Source: Anisodus tanguticus
Taxonomy: Eukaryota; Streptophyta; Magnoliopsida; Solanales; Solanaceae
Direction: 5' to 3'
Length of the DNA: 64,000 nt
Assembly (NCBI GenBank): GCA_034509755.1
Contig: CM067548.1
Coordinates: forward strand, 15,142,018-15,206,017
Under the pieces are notes generated by a model that ran no database searches, had not been told where the DNA came from, and was given only the letters and a program-made list of their open reading frames with translations. Below, piece by piece: positions 48,873 through 60,184 of this stretch; the first letter of the stretch is position 1, and every line of letters starts with the position of its first letter. The translations under genes were made by a program, and so were the position numbers.

Positions 48873-49554
48873 ATATTTCTGTGGATTTTGTTTTGGGTCT
48901 CCCAAGAACCAAAATGGATCACAATAGCATTTTTGTGTAGTGGATAGATTTTTGAAAATGTCCCATTTCATACCGTGACACAAGTGTGATGATGCCTCTC
49001 ATGTGGCGTCTTTGTTTGTTATTCATGTGCTTAAATTGCATGGAATACCTTGCACTATTGTTAGTGATAGGGATTCTAAAATTTTTAGTCATTTTTGGAA
49101 GAATCTATGGGGTGCACTTGGCACCAAGATCATGTTCTCTACTTCTTGCCACCCTCAAATGGATGGGAAAACCAAAGTACTTAATAGGACTCTAGGTAGC
49201 ATGCTTAGGTGTGTGATTAGAGGAAAACCAACTTCGTGGGAGGACCATTTACCTTTGATTGAATTTGCTTATAATAGGTCCCTCCACACCTCTATTGGTA
49301 TGACTCTATTTGAAGTGTGTTATAGGTTTAATCCCTTTTTTCCTTTAATCTTAACCCCCTTGTCTAGTGATGTTGTAGTGATTTTAGATGAAAAACAAAG
49401 GGCGACCGAGATGGTGAAGATTCATGCCAATGTAAAGGAGAACATTGAGAACATGAACACAAAGGTGGCCAAGAGACAAAACCGAGGCCGAGGGAGAGTG
49501 AACTTCCAACCAAATGATTGTGTTGGGTTCACTTCCGAAAAGAAAGATTCCTAA
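48873..49554 (+). pseudogene. Element D integrase core
   Basis: A broken stretch (VDFVLGLPRT and VDRFxKMSHFIPC-like words at 48880-48985) carries the first catalytic Asp. The frame 49003-49554 then gives LHGIPCTIVSDRDSKIFSHF (second Asp) and STSCHPQMDGKTKVLNRTLG with the catalytic Glu position changed: HPQMDGKTKVLNR has K-V where Q-T-E is usual. The C-terminal part has AYNRSLHTSIGMTLFEVCY and a GRGRVNFQPND block. Integrase would insert the DNA copy into the genome. A frameshift ends it at 49554. Confidence 0.87.
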
Positions 49555-49749
49555 AATGAGGAAGGGTAAATTGTGCCCAAGAGGAGATGGACCATTCAAA
49601 GTCCTTGAGAAGATCAATAATAATTCCTACAAGATCGAATTACCAAGTGAGTAGAATGTTCATAATGTTTTCAATGTAAGTGATCTATCTTATTGTGTTG
49701 TAGGTGAAACTTTAGATTCGAGGACGAATCCTTTCTAAGAAGGAGAGGA
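49555..49749 (+). pseudogene. Element D integrase C-terminus and polypurine tract
   Basis: Shifted frames give PRGDGPFKVLEKINNNSYKI, then VHNVFNVSDLSYC and ETLDSRTNPF, the normal tail of this gypsy group. The bases AAGAAGGAGAGGA (49737-49749) form the polypurine tract directly before the LTR. The tail frame continues into the LTR with RPFTRNQA. Confidence 0.85.
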
Positions 49750-50294
49750 TGATATGACCCCAAATAGGCCTTTCACAAGGAATCAAGCTTAGGGAGCTCC
49801 AATCTCTACAAGCCATGTTCATGAAGAGAAAGGCCTTGGATGCACTTGAAGAGCTTCAATCAAAGCTTTACAATATGTGGGAGATAGCTTGGAATGAATA
49901 GGAAGAGAAGAGCATGAATTTGGAGTCCACCACAAAAAGTGTCTATGAAGAGCATGTATTTTGAGGCCACCACAAAAAGTGGTTAGAATTGCAAGACAAA
50001 GAAGGTCCCATGTTGCACTATTTTCGCAAAAGCCACTTTTGGGCCTTTGTTGTATTGACATAGACTATAAATACTTGCCTTAGCTTCATTTGATGCTTAG
50101 CTTGATGGTTGACAATTAATATTTTCCATAGAATCCTACTTAGGCATATAATTCGTGGTAATCTTAGTTAGAGTGCAATTACTTTGTTGTTGAAGAATCT
50201 TTCCATGATTTCTCACATGAACATGTTCACTTGTGGAAATCTTCTATAGTGTAGGTGCTTTGTTGAACATTCATAGGAGTTCTTTGGTTTAACA
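49750..50294 (+). mobile_element. Element D 3' LTR
   Basis: It starts TGATATGACCC at 49750 right after the polypurine tract. I place the end at TTTGGTTTAACA, 50294, because similarity with the inverted copy at 2723-3146 stops near there and the last bases are CA. It contains a direct repeat of about 45 bases (CACAAAAAGTG words at 49930 and 49971) and a TATA-like ACTATAAATACTTGCC near 50066. Confidence 0.75.
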
Positions 50295-50439
50295 TACCCT
50301 TGGTTGCCTTTGATTTCAATTATTGTGTCTCACTTCTATATTTCCTTCCTTGCAATTTCAATTTCAATTCTATCCTTGTTTTTGCGTTTTGAGTTTCTTA
50401 GAGTTTCCAATTAAGTTTCTATCAAGGGAATTGAATTCC
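50295..50439. other. Unassigned spacer
   Basis: A 145-base pyrimidine-rich stretch lies between the D 3' LTR and the E LTR. I see no gene or repeat in it. It could be the original insertion target of D or the outer part of the E LTR. Confidence 0.3.
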
Positions 50440-50982
50440 CAAGAAACATATCTTTCCAACCAAAGTTCAATCACAAGCTTCACAGGCTCTCAAAACTTTA
50501 AAAGCATATAAGTTTTCAATATTCAAGATAATCTAACCAATGAAATGCACTAAGTTCCCTATTTATAGTTTAGGACTTAATTATTACACAAGAGGCCCCA
50601 AAGTGACAACCTTGGATTGCAAAAATAACCAAAATGCCATCCTATCGCAGTCTGCTATCCCACATACGAATCGCAGATGTTGTTTGTCCCATGATCTGTG
50701 ATTCGCAGGTCATGCCCTTTAGTTGTGTCATCATCTGCGATCCATTGGCTTAATCTATGGTTCACAAGGCCCACATGTTGCACTATCTATGATTCACAGA
50801 TGGTGTCTGCTTCACCATTTGTTGCCTTTTCACCTTTCCACGCAATCATGAACACTTAGAAATCCCGGGATGGCTCCAAAATAAACTTAAGAAACACTCT
50901 CTTCATGAATAACCCTTGATGTACTTGGAATTCATGGTCTTGACTCCTCGTGAATGGTCTTGAGTCAACTCGGGTTTCATCA
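50440..50982 (-). mobile_element. Element E 3' LTR (outer end uncertain)
   Basis: On the minus strand the LTR begins TGATGAAACCCGAG at 50982, following the purine tract AAAAAGGGGAGAA. It includes a TATA-like CTATAAATAGG near 50560. The outer end is not marked by a clear TG; I place it at about 50440. The E polyprotein frame runs through its first 120 bases. Confidence 0.6.
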
Positions 50983-51828
50983 TTCTCCCCTTTTTGAAAA
51001 GAATTTATCCTCAAATTCAAGCGGTCTTCATCATTACTGTCAAAGAGAGAGAGGTCACACACATTGATGGTGTTGTGAAATTGATACTCCGGAGGAAGAT
51101 CAATCTTGTAAGCAATGTCATTGAGCCTCTCTAGCAACTCAAATGGACCATCTCCTCTCGATATCAACTTGGTCTTCCTCTTGTTAGGAAACCTTTCTTT
51201 GCGAAAATGTACCGAAACGCAATCAGCTGGCTCCAGTACCACCCTCCTACGTCCTTTGTTTAACTTTTTGGCCATCTCTTGGTTTTTCTTCTCAAGGTGA
51301 AGTCTCACCTTCTTATGAAATTTCTTCATGGAATCTACCATATTGATTCCATCTAAACTTACAACAACATCTTGAGAAAAAAGGGTTAGGGGATTAAAAC
51401 CATAAACAACCTCAAATGATGACATGACATTAGTACGATGAATGACTCTATTATATGGAAATTTAACTAAAGGCAATTGATCTTCCCAAGATGTTAACTT
51501 TCCTTTAACCATGGCCCTAAGCATAAAACCCACTGTACTATTGACAACTTTGATTTGGACACCGGTTTGTGGGTGACAAGAAGTAGAGAAAAGCAATCTA
51601 GTACCAAATGTACCTCACAATTCCTTCCAAAAGTGGCTAAGGAACTTAGAGTACCTATTACTCACTATGGTTTTGGGAATTCCATGCAATTTGACCAGAT
51701 TCTCAACAAATAATGATGCAACATGAAAATCTTCATCACATTATGACATGCAACAAAATGAGCCATATTTGAGAATCGGTGAACAACCATAAAAATACTA
51801 TTTTTCCACTTTTTAGTCCTTGGCAACA
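50856..51828 (-). pseudogene. Element E integrase, C-terminal two thirds
   Basis: The left end (51600-51828) gives LPRTKKWKNSIFMVVHRFSN and [12 protein letters not shown] with the first Asp replaced by His. The open frame 50856-51596 continues FSTSCHPQTGVQIKVVNSTV (the catalytic Glu position reads K), NRVIHRTNVMSSFEVVYGFN, a DGINMVDSMKKFHKKVR coiled region, PRRVVLEPADCVSV-like beta strands, SRGDGPFELLERLNDIAYK and HNTINVCDLSLF. The frame passes the purine tract and ends inside the LTR with SRPFTRSQ. The 5' part of E is cut at 51829 by LTR F. Confidence 0.85.
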
Positions 51829-53220
51829 TGTAACGACCAGTTTGGTCGCTTAGGCATTTTACTATTTTATCAATGTTGACCCTTTCCCCTAGTATCGTTA
51901 GAGTGTATTTGACTTAGGGGATGGGTGGAGCAATTCCCGATACTTTCAGAGGAGTTTTGGATAAGGAAAAGGATATTTTGGAAATTATTTTCGAAAATGA
52001 AGAAGTTTGACCAAAGTCAACATCGGGGGAAATTCATCTTTTTCAATGTTTTGGTGATTTCATTAGCTCCGAAACGTGATTTATGACTTAGTTGAGTCGT
52101 TGGTTTGTTTCTTGAGAGGTTTGGATGTGATTAAGGTGGTTGGTTGAAAAACTAGCTTTTGAGATGATTTGTAGTTGACCACGGTCAACATCGGATCAAG
52201 ATGGATCTGTTTGGGTATTTTGAGAGTTCGAGCAACTTCATATTAACATTTGTGACTTGTATGACCTTTTGGAATTGGATTTGAACTTCGTTTAGTTTGA
52301 GTCGTTGGCATAAGTCGCTCATCTTTGATGCTTAGATATACCATTATATTCATTTCATGTTAGAATTGAGTTTTGATTGTTAGAATAGACGTGTATCGAA
52401 ATTTGTGATCTGTAGCAACTTGAATTGTTGAATTTCGAAACCGTATGAGGGAGTTATGCCCGTTTTAGTTTTGAGAAAAATTGTTGGTTTCTGGTGTCCG
52501 CCGGGGCGGACTTCCGGGCACCGGAGCGGATCTTCCAGAGTGGAAATCACTATGTATCAAAAATTAGACTACGTCCATTTAGTATTTTGCACATAACTTG
52601 AGTTTTAGAGCTCCTATTGAGGTGATTTTCACGGTGTTGTTCTAGCCTCATCAAAGGGGTAAGTATCCAATCTTTATTTTGACATTTACTTAAGATTATT
52701 TACATTGGTTATCAATTTTATCCGTGTTTGGTTGGGAAAAATTTGAGTGTTTTAAACCCTAAGGTGAAATTTGAGTTTTCTTCAATTAATTATGGTTGGA
52801 ATTGAGTAAATTCTAGGTTTTTGGCTTGTTTAAACCTTGGGTAAACTATTTCTAACATAAATATCTATTTCAATCCGGATTTTGCAAACATTCGATTTAT
52901 GGGTTTTGACAGAAAGAAGGTTTTGATAAAGTTATAAAATTAGAGGCTTAATTAGGGTTAGAATTTCATGAAACTTTAGATTATGACTATTTAGATTATG
53001 AATAACGTGTTTCTAAGTTAAAATTTCCGATTTTGCCCTTGTGGTCCGAGGTCACTTTTTGGTTTTTGGACTAAATTATAGCAATATGGGTGTTGTTAGA
53101 TTCGTATTAACTCGTAGAACACTATTTAAAAATATAAAACTCATTTTCACAATAAAGTTACCATTTTAACCCTTGGGGTTCGGGATGAGGTTTTAGATTT
53201 ACCTTTGACCTCGAGTTTGA
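51829..53220 (+). mobile_element. LTR F, 5' part (TGTAACGACC family)
   Basis: TGTAACGACCAGTTTGGTCG at 51829 is the 5' start of the same LTR group as the H LTR (TGTAACGACCCGTTTGG at 14133 on the minus strand). It interrupts E integrase and is itself cut by element C at 53221. No 3' part is found to the right of C. There is no coding signal; a GC-rich island (GGGGCGGACTTCCGGGCACC) lies near 52504. Confidence 0.65.
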
Positions 53221-54999
53221 TGCAAGTAAGGAGGGGTGATGTTTGGTAAGTGGTTCGGGTCTTGGATATATTCGGGTAACTCGAAAATGGATGCCAAAGT
53301 AGGGTTCTTGGGTTCTCGGTTTGGCTGGACAGTGTGGTGTTTGATGGCTATTTCGGGTATCTTTAGGAAGAGTTGGACTTAGGTGTTTTGTGGAGTTATT
53401 TTAGACATGTTGAGGGTTGTAGTGAAGGTCAGGTTCAATGGTTTGGTATTGTCAAGGTAACGGAACAGACCTGAACCAGTGAGGTTCTTGGTAGTTGTGC
53501 TACAGTCGGGCAGCGTGGTGTTGATGACTGTTTTGGGTAGTTGTATAGGGAAATGGATCAAGATATTTTATGAAGTTGTTTCGGGTACGTTGAGGGTGGC
53601 TATGGTGATTGGGTTTTGGTGGTTTGAGGATGGAAAGATCTCAGGAATGATCTGAAATAGTGAGGTTCTATGTTGGTGTTTGTAGTGGACTGTTTGATGT
53701 TGTCGGGATTAGATGGTTGTTTACGAGTGGTTTTGGTTAACAAACTTTCGAGGGGATGTTTGTGACGTACTTTGGGGGTTGAGGATGGTCAGTATATAGT
53801 GGATTGGATAAGGATTGAACACGAGTTGCAAAATGCAAGCTCGAGTGAAGGATGGTTGATTTGGTTAAGTGTTGGTTCAGTTGTTATGGTTTAAGTGAGG
53901 TGCGGTCGATGAGCCCAAGGATAGAGACACGGGGGTTTTACTGCCCTAGTCGACACCAAGGATAAGGTGACCAATTCCACAAGGTCAAGACAAGGGTTTT
54001 CTAAGTGCAATGCCCGTGAACTACCTAAGTGAGGGTGATCGGAAGTCCTTTTAGTAACCTGAAGCTTAGGCTAGCTTGGTCCACATAGTTCTAACGTTCG
54101 CTTACCACTAAGGGGGTTCCTCGATCTTGGGTATTGATTAGGTCACACATTCCTAACCAAGACTTACACTCAAGTTTATATCTCAATCAACTCTGAATAT
54201 TTACAAGTCCTAAGGGTCCTATTTATTGTAGAGAATGGACCATTCTAGAAGACAAATCAAGAGACACAAACTAAAAGTACACTTTCGGCCTAGTGTGGAC
54301 GGGTTTGGGTTTAATTGGTGACTAAGGATGTTTCGGCCACACTAAGGAAATAGAAAGGTCTTCACTTGGAGACAAGAGTGAACTCAATCTCTTTCACATC
54401 CCTTCGTGGATTCCAAGTGGAAGAATGTGTGAACTTGATTCTTCCAACAATCTCATCTTCTTGGAATGTGTTTAGAAACTTCCATTCCTTGCACTTGTTT
54501 GCTGAACTATTTCGGACAACTCTTCCTCTCCCTTTGGCCGACCTTGAAATCATCAATATAGCCAATTCATGAACTTGTTAGTTCATAAATTCTTCCTTGA
54601 AAGCCCCACCTTCTAGATGTCTCTTGTCTTTGCCACTTTATTATCCAACTCATGACCTAGTCATCCCTTTGGAAGACCTTTTGGCTTAGTCACTTTATTG
54701 GAAGACTCTCGGCCTTGTCACCCTTTACATGGCCTATTAATTGTGTCCTAAGCTAAGAGATAAAAGCTAAGCTAAGAAATAAAGACAAGCTAAAAGAAAA
54801 CATGATCTTCGTCATAGACCTACATACAAATGCCTAATAAAAACTTGCTTCCTAGATTGACGTGACAACTCCAACTCCATTCCATTTTCCATGCCATTTG
54901 AGGCATATTAGTGTAGATTGACGGGTCATCATTGGCACTCTTAGTAAAGCAACTCTCGATTTGGGTTGAGAGTTTAAGTCTGTGGGATTTCTTTCATCA
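53221..54999 (-). mobile_element. Element C 3' LTR
   Basis: TGCAAGTAAGGAGGGGTGAT at 53221 to TTTCATCA at 54999, about 1.78 kb. It aligns with 56940-58121 at its left part. On the minus strand it starts TGATGAAAG after a purine tract (AAGGGGAGAT). The LTR also shares blocks with A LTRs. Confidence 0.85.
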
Positions 55000-55379
55000 A
55001 TCTCCCCTTCTTTGAAAGAATTTGCCCTCAAATTTGTGCCATCTAATTGTGGTATTAAGTTTTCAACAACAAGTGTTGATCTAATACTTCCACCATTAGA
55101 TAAGTCCAGAAGTTTTATCTTGTGGGAGCCTTCCTCGAAACTTGCCAAATAGGAATCCGAATACAAGCCAATCGGTTTTGTCTTAAAATAATACTCGTAT
55201 TGTGCCACGAATCCTATAAAATATAATGTCTTACCATAGGTAGAATAATGGCATGGTGCACTAGTCAATGTTGTGCTAGAGCAAAACATGGCACCTACTT
55301 TAGTTTCATGTTCGACTTTCCATGGCTTTTCATGACTTCTCACGGTTGGAACCGAGGCTTCACAATTTTTTTCCTTCAA
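55000..55379 (-). pseudogene. Element C RNase H remnant and polyprotein tail
   Basis: The frame 54852-55379 begins in RNase H-like sequence (CHYSTYGKTLYFIGFVAQYE, KPIGLYSD), decays through KIKLLDL, and ends with NLRANSFKEGEIDE next to the purine tract; the last codons run into the LTR. No integrase lies between RNase H and the tail, so integrase was lost. The tail matches those of A (NLRKHSFQEGEIDE) and B. Confidence 0.65.
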
Positions 55380-55990
55380 TGTTTAAAAGACTCTTGTTGT
55401 TCCTTCGATCCATTCACACTCATATCTTCTCATTAGTTCAGTTATAAGGGCAGCAAGGTTACAATAATTCCGTATGAAATAAGAAGTCGGACCAAGGAAA
55501 CTATTTGCCGCAATTATACCCATAGGCTCAACCCAACTTCGAGAAGTTACCACCTTAGGAGATTTCACAAGAATAACTTCGGACGAACTAAGTGGTCCAT
55601 GAAAGGTTGTAGTAACTTATGCATGAACCTTATGAAGAAGCTTGGAACGTTACCCAACCCAAGTGGCTCCACAAACCATTCGCACCATCCAAACTTGATC
55701 TTGAGAGCCAATTTTCATTCAACTCCCTCTCGGGTCCACACTAGATGGAAGCCACTCTTTGATTCTAACAACTTGGAGAACACGTCGGCTCCACTCAATC
55801 CACCCAAAAAATCATCCATTCTTAGCATAAGAGATTTGGACATCATGGTGATGTTGTAGACTACTTGGTGGCCAATACATACGCAAACTTCATTTTTCTT
55901 CGCACCAACAAGATAGGTACCACATAGGGGCTAAGGCACTTTCGATTACATGCTTCGCCTAACAATTCTTACCCTTGGCAAGTCCACCAT
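55380..55990 (-). pseudogene. Element C reverse transcriptase remnant without YxDD
   Basis: The minus strand aligns base by base with the B reverse transcriptase at about 59930-60430. Recognisable parts are SRSWVEPMGIIAANSFLG, NYCNLAALITELMRR and, upstream, the F-x-DDFLGGLSGADV-like stretch near 55770-55810. The region that should contain the catalytic YxDD motif is deleted at about 55599-55606, at the same place as in B. Many stops and frameshifts are present. Confidence 0.7.
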
Positions 55991-56934
55991 CTTCCATCGA
56001 TAGTGTTTCAGATGCAAGGCCATTCATCTTCCGATTCCTCCAAGAGTTCCTCCGAATCATCATCGATAGAACTCCCCTTCTTATATTTTCCTCTATCTTT
56101 TGTGCATCATGTAAGGGGGTCTCGGGACTCTCATTGGCTTCAGAGTCCTCAAAGGATTTCCCACCATCTTCATGGTCATCAGTCGGGGGTTAGGACATTC
56201 TTGTGCAGAGTGTCTCGATTCTCGACATTTGAAAAACCTTTTTCTCTTTTTGTCTATTCCCGTTGTGACCTCTATCTTCTTCTCTGTATCTCTTTCAACA
56301 ACTCCTTGGTCATACGATGGATTAGTAAAAGAAGTAGTACCCTCTTCTACCTTTTGATCTTTCTCTTCAACTTTGTGATCATACAAGGGGTTGATAAAAA
56401 ACATGCTGCCAATTTTCATGACATTGGAGGGCATTATGTAAGACTTTGGAGCACTTATCCTTTGTGGTTTCTCAACCATGCCTCTAAAGGTGAAGCATGA
56501 CGCCTATTCAACTTTTTCTTGGCGACGGGTGGGGAGCTTGAAGGGTAGACTTTGGTCATACTCCCTTGGCAAAAATTTCCTCATCATATGCTTCTTTAAT
56601 TTCTTCCAAGATTTAATCTTTGTCTTGCCACTTCTTTTTTTATTGGTTCTTAGATTTTCCTACCAATCGGAAGAAAATGATTTGAACCTCGATTTGGATA
56701 CTTTGAAGCACTCATGATCATCACATTTCCGTTACTTGAAAATCCCTCAATGGTGTTTAACCATTTAAGGAACTCTTTTGGGTTCACATCTCCATCAAAG
56801 GTTGGGAGATCACATTCTCTTCTCAAGGCTCTCACATGTTCCGCAACTAACTCGAACATAACCCTCCTAAGTTCCTCATTCATGTTAGCCATAGCGTTGT
56901 TGCGTGGGACGGGAATGCTTGGTTCTAATACCAA
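55991..56934 (-). pseudogene. Element C gag
   Basis: The frame 56650-56934 starts MVLEPSIPVPRNNAMANMNE and carries the gag core start RECDLPTFDGDVNPKEFLKW. A second frame, 56093-56479, has MFFINPLYDHKVEE, TSFTNPSYDQGVVE (two NPLY-like repeats) and the zinc knuckle CRESRHSAQEC with one changed spacing residue, then PNPRLMT. The part between (56480-56650) is decayed. The protease that should follow is missing; the sequence goes to an acidic Ser-rich stretch and then RT remnants. Confidence 0.72.
56923..56934 (-). promoter_or_regulatory. Element C primer binding site
   Basis: Minus strand TTGGTATTAGAA, a variant of the initiator-Met primer site, five bases from the LTR at 56940. Confidence 0.7.
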
Positions 56935-56939
56935 TATGA

Positions 56940-58121
56940 TGGAAGTAAGGAAGGGTGATGTTTGGTAAGTGGGTCGGGTCTTGGATATATTAGGGTTAAC
57001 TAGAAAATAGATGCCAAAGTAGGGTTCTCGGGTTCTCGGTTTGGCTGGACAGTGAGGTGTTTGATGGATATTTCGGGTATCCTTAGGGAGAGTTGGACTT
57101 AGGCGTTTGGTGGGGTTGTTTTAGACACGTTGAGGGTTGTAGTGAATATTGGGGTTTGGTAGTGGAAAATAAAATGGACAGACCTGAACCAGTGAGGTTC
57201 TCGGTAGGTGTGCTACGGTCGGGCAACGTGGTGTTGATGATTTTTCGGATAGTTGTTTAGGGAAATGGATCAAGAAATTTTATGGAGTTGTTTAGGGTAC
57301 ATTGATGGTGGATATGGTGATTGGTGTTTGGTGGTTTGACTATGGGAAGATCTCGGGAACTATCTGAAACATTGAGGTTCTCAGTTGGTGTTTGTAGTGG
57401 ACTATTTGATGTTATTGGGATTGGACGGTTGTTTATGAGTTGTTTTGGTTAACAAACTTTGGAGGGGATGTTTGTGACGTACTATGGGGTTTGGGTATGG
57501 TCAGTATTTAGTTTATTGGATAAGGATTGAACATGAGTTGCAAGATGCAAGTTCCAGTGAAGGATGGTGAATTTGGTTAAGTGTTGGTTCGGTTGTTATG
57601 GTTTAAGTGAGGTGTGGTTCATGAGCCCAAGGATAGAAACACGGGGGTTTTACTGCCCGATTAGACACCAAGGCGGGGTTTGCTAAGTGCAATGCCCATG
57701 ACATAGCCAATTGAGGGTGATCAGAAGCCATTTTAGTAACCCGAAGCTTAGGCTATGTTGGTCCATACAGCTCCAACGTTCGCTTACCACTAAGGGGGTT
57801 CCTCGAGATTGGGTATTGATTAGGTAACAAAGTCCTAACAAAGACTTACCCAATGAGAAACTTTAGCTTAGGTTTAAATAGGTCACAAGTCCTAGCTTCA
57901 ACTTACACCAAGGGGTTTAGCTCACACAGAGCGAACTAAGATAAATAACACACAAGTTGAATAACTTAGAAAATGAGTAAAACTAAAGTTTATATCTCAA
58001 TCAACTCTGAATATTTACAAGTCCTAAGGGTCCTATTTATAGTAGATAATGTACCATTCTCGAAGACAAATCAAGAGACACAAACTAAAAGTACACTTTC
58101 AGCCAAGTGTGGACGGGTTTG
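56940..58121 (-). mobile_element. Element C 5' LTR, truncated
   Basis: TGGAAGTAAGGAAGGGTGAT at 56940 matches 53221 onward to about 54308 in the other copy and stops at GTGTGGACGGGTTTG, 58121. The remaining third of the LTR is replaced by reverse-transcriptase sequence. It carries an extra block (57840-57990) absent from the 3' LTR. Confidence 0.82.
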
Positions 58122-58177
58122 AAGAATGGCTTGAAGACTCGATTCATTAGGTCCATAAAGGTTGTTGGAGCATTTGA
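58122..58177 (-). pseudogene. Reverse transcriptase scrap
   Basis: About 19 codons on the minus strand read [19 protein letters not shown], the gypsy RT motif just upstream of the catalytic YxDD, closest to the H type. It is wedged between the C LTR and the B LTR, marking a lost element into which both were inserted or with which they recombined. Confidence 0.85.
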
Positions 58178-59563
58178 TGTATATAAGGAGGGAATTGTAT
58201 GGTTAGGTGGGTCGGATTTGGATTGGGACCAGGTGGATACGAAAATGTGGGTCAAATGGAGGTTGGCGGGTTTTCGGGCAGTGTGTGTTTGGTGCGGGTG
58301 TGCAGGTGAATTTGGAGGGTGTTGGGCTAAGACATTTGTAAGGGATGAACTAGACACATTGTAGGTTATTTTGGCGGTTGGTATTTGGTGGTTGGGTGGT
58401 GGTAAGGTGGCAGAAACTGGCCGGGACAGCAAGGTTGGCGGAATAGGGGTGCGATCAGGACGATGGGGAATTTGTTGGGGGTTTTGGGTGTTTGTGGGAG
58501 GAATCGGTTGATGAATTTTTGGGTGTGAGTTGGGGAAGTGTTGGAGTGTATTGGGATGAAAGGAATTAGGTAGTTTGCATAAGGTTGGGGCACGGAATTG
58601 ATAAAAAAATCCGTATGCGGGTAAGGTAATGTAGGCCGAGAAGACCTTCAATGTGTTTGTAACAAGTAACCGGACAGAACCTTGGCTTGGGTATAGTTAT
58701 ATCACAAAAGTTTTAACTAGAATTACACCGAGGGTTTGGACCACAAAAGGACCAAGGGGTGACCCACAAAAGGACTGGGGTTTGGACTACAAAAGGACCA
58801 AGGGTTGGACCACAAAAGGTCCGACTAAGATAACAACACAAAAGTTGAAAACTTAGCAAGTTTGAGAAAACTCAAATATATTTCATAAAATTTCAATGTC
58901 CCCTTACATCAATTACATCTCCTATTTATACTAGTTCTAGACCTTCTAAGAAGAGGAAACAAAAAAGACATAAACATGTATCTTGGTCGAATGGGGGAGA
59001 TGCTCAACCAACCCTTCATGTTCTCTAGGCCACGCTTTTGTGTCATCCATGTATCTCGGCCCAATGGGGCAGATGCTAGACCAACCCTTCATGTTCTCTA
59101 GGCCACCCTTTTGTGTCATTCATGTATCTCGGCCAAATGGGGGAGATGATCGACATACCCTTCACGTTCTCTAGGCCAACCTTTTGTGTCATCCATGTTG
59201 ATAAGTGCATGAACTAGCTAGTTCATGAATTACCTCCTTGGGAGACATTGTAAGCTTCTCTTTCTAGATGGTTCTCACCTTAGTCATCTTATTTTATTAC
59301 AAGGCCTAGTAATGAAGCTAAAAGGGAAACTAGTAATTTAGCTAGAAATTAAAATCAAGCTAAAAGATGATCTCGTCCAAGACCTACATAAAAGCTGAAA
59401 ATTAATGGCACTTCTTGCATTTTCAAGTCTTTTCTTCAACTCCACTCCACACTCCATTCCACATTAAGCATGTCACCATAGGATGATGGAAATCTTTGGC
59501 ACTCCTAGCCAATAACCTCGTGGCTCATGTTGGACACTTAAGCTCACAACCTTATTTACATCA
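58178..59563 (-). mobile_element. Element B 3' LTR
   Basis: TGTATATAAGGAGGG at 58178 to TTTACATCA at 59563. The left part repeats at 8673-8932 and at 61156-61596. On the minus strand it starts TGATGTAAATAAGG. It contains about 30-bp repeats with GACCACAAAAGGACC (58735-58825) and three 73-bp units (58976-59198). Frames such as 58085-58651 are not genes apart from the RT scrap at their end. Confidence 0.75.
58976..59198. repeat. 73-bp tandem repeat x 3 in the B LTR
   Basis: Units begin ATGTATCTCGG at 58976, 59049 and 59122 and contain CAACCCTTCATGTTCTCTAG and TTTTGTGTCAT. Changes between units are few. Confidence 0.9.
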
Positions 59564-60184
59564 TAATCCCTTCTTTAACAGAATTTTCCCTTAAATTCTT
59601 GTCATCTATGTATGGCCAAACAAAATGATCCAAATATAAGACAAAGGGTTTTGACTTCAAATAATGTCCCCATTGGACCAATGATCTCACAATACAAAAT
59701 TATTTGTCATAAGTATAGTGGTTGAGCCGTGCACCACCCAATTTCTCACTAGAGAAAGTAATGGATATTTTGTCTAGTATCAACACGGTACCAACACCAA
59801 TTTTGCTAGCATCACACTCAATTTTAAATAGCTTCTCAAGGTCTAGAGTCGGTGCTTCACATATCCTTCCCTTCAAGGTTTCCAAAGTTCTTTGTGCTCC
59901 TTGGGACCATTTTAACTCACCCTCTCTCATTAGTTTAGTGATAGGGGCCGTAAGGGTATAACAATCTAAAATGAAACAACGAGCCAAACCATGGAAACTT
60001 CTTACCTCACTTACATTCGTAGGCTCGGGCCAACTCCGGATACTTTCCATCTTGGATGGATCCACATGAATGCCCTCAGATGATACTATGTACCCCATGA
60101 ATGGTCATAGCACCTCGTGTATAAGCCTTATGAAAGAGCTGGGAATAGTCCACAATCCAAATGGCATCACAAGCCATACTTGGT
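59564..60184 (-). pseudogene. Element B RT thumb and RNase H, catalytic region deleted
   Basis: The frame 59700-60098 starts MGYIVSSEGIHVDPSKMESI (the RT connection), continues RSWPEPTNVSEVRSFHGLA and TAPITKLMREGELKW, and enters RNase H with ECDASKIGVGTVL and SSEKLGGARLNHYTYDK. Upstream (60099-60184) FIRLIHEVL and PF are joined directly to MGYIV, so about 50 residues including the YxDD active site are missing. RNase H is cut soon after YDK and the tail (NLRENSVKEG) follows at about 59575-59605. Integrase is absent. Confidence 0.8.

Noticed and set aside
58978..59174. Repeat protein encoded by the 73-bp units
   Set aside because: 73 is not a multiple of three, so the frame changes at each unit; it is an LTR minisatellite.
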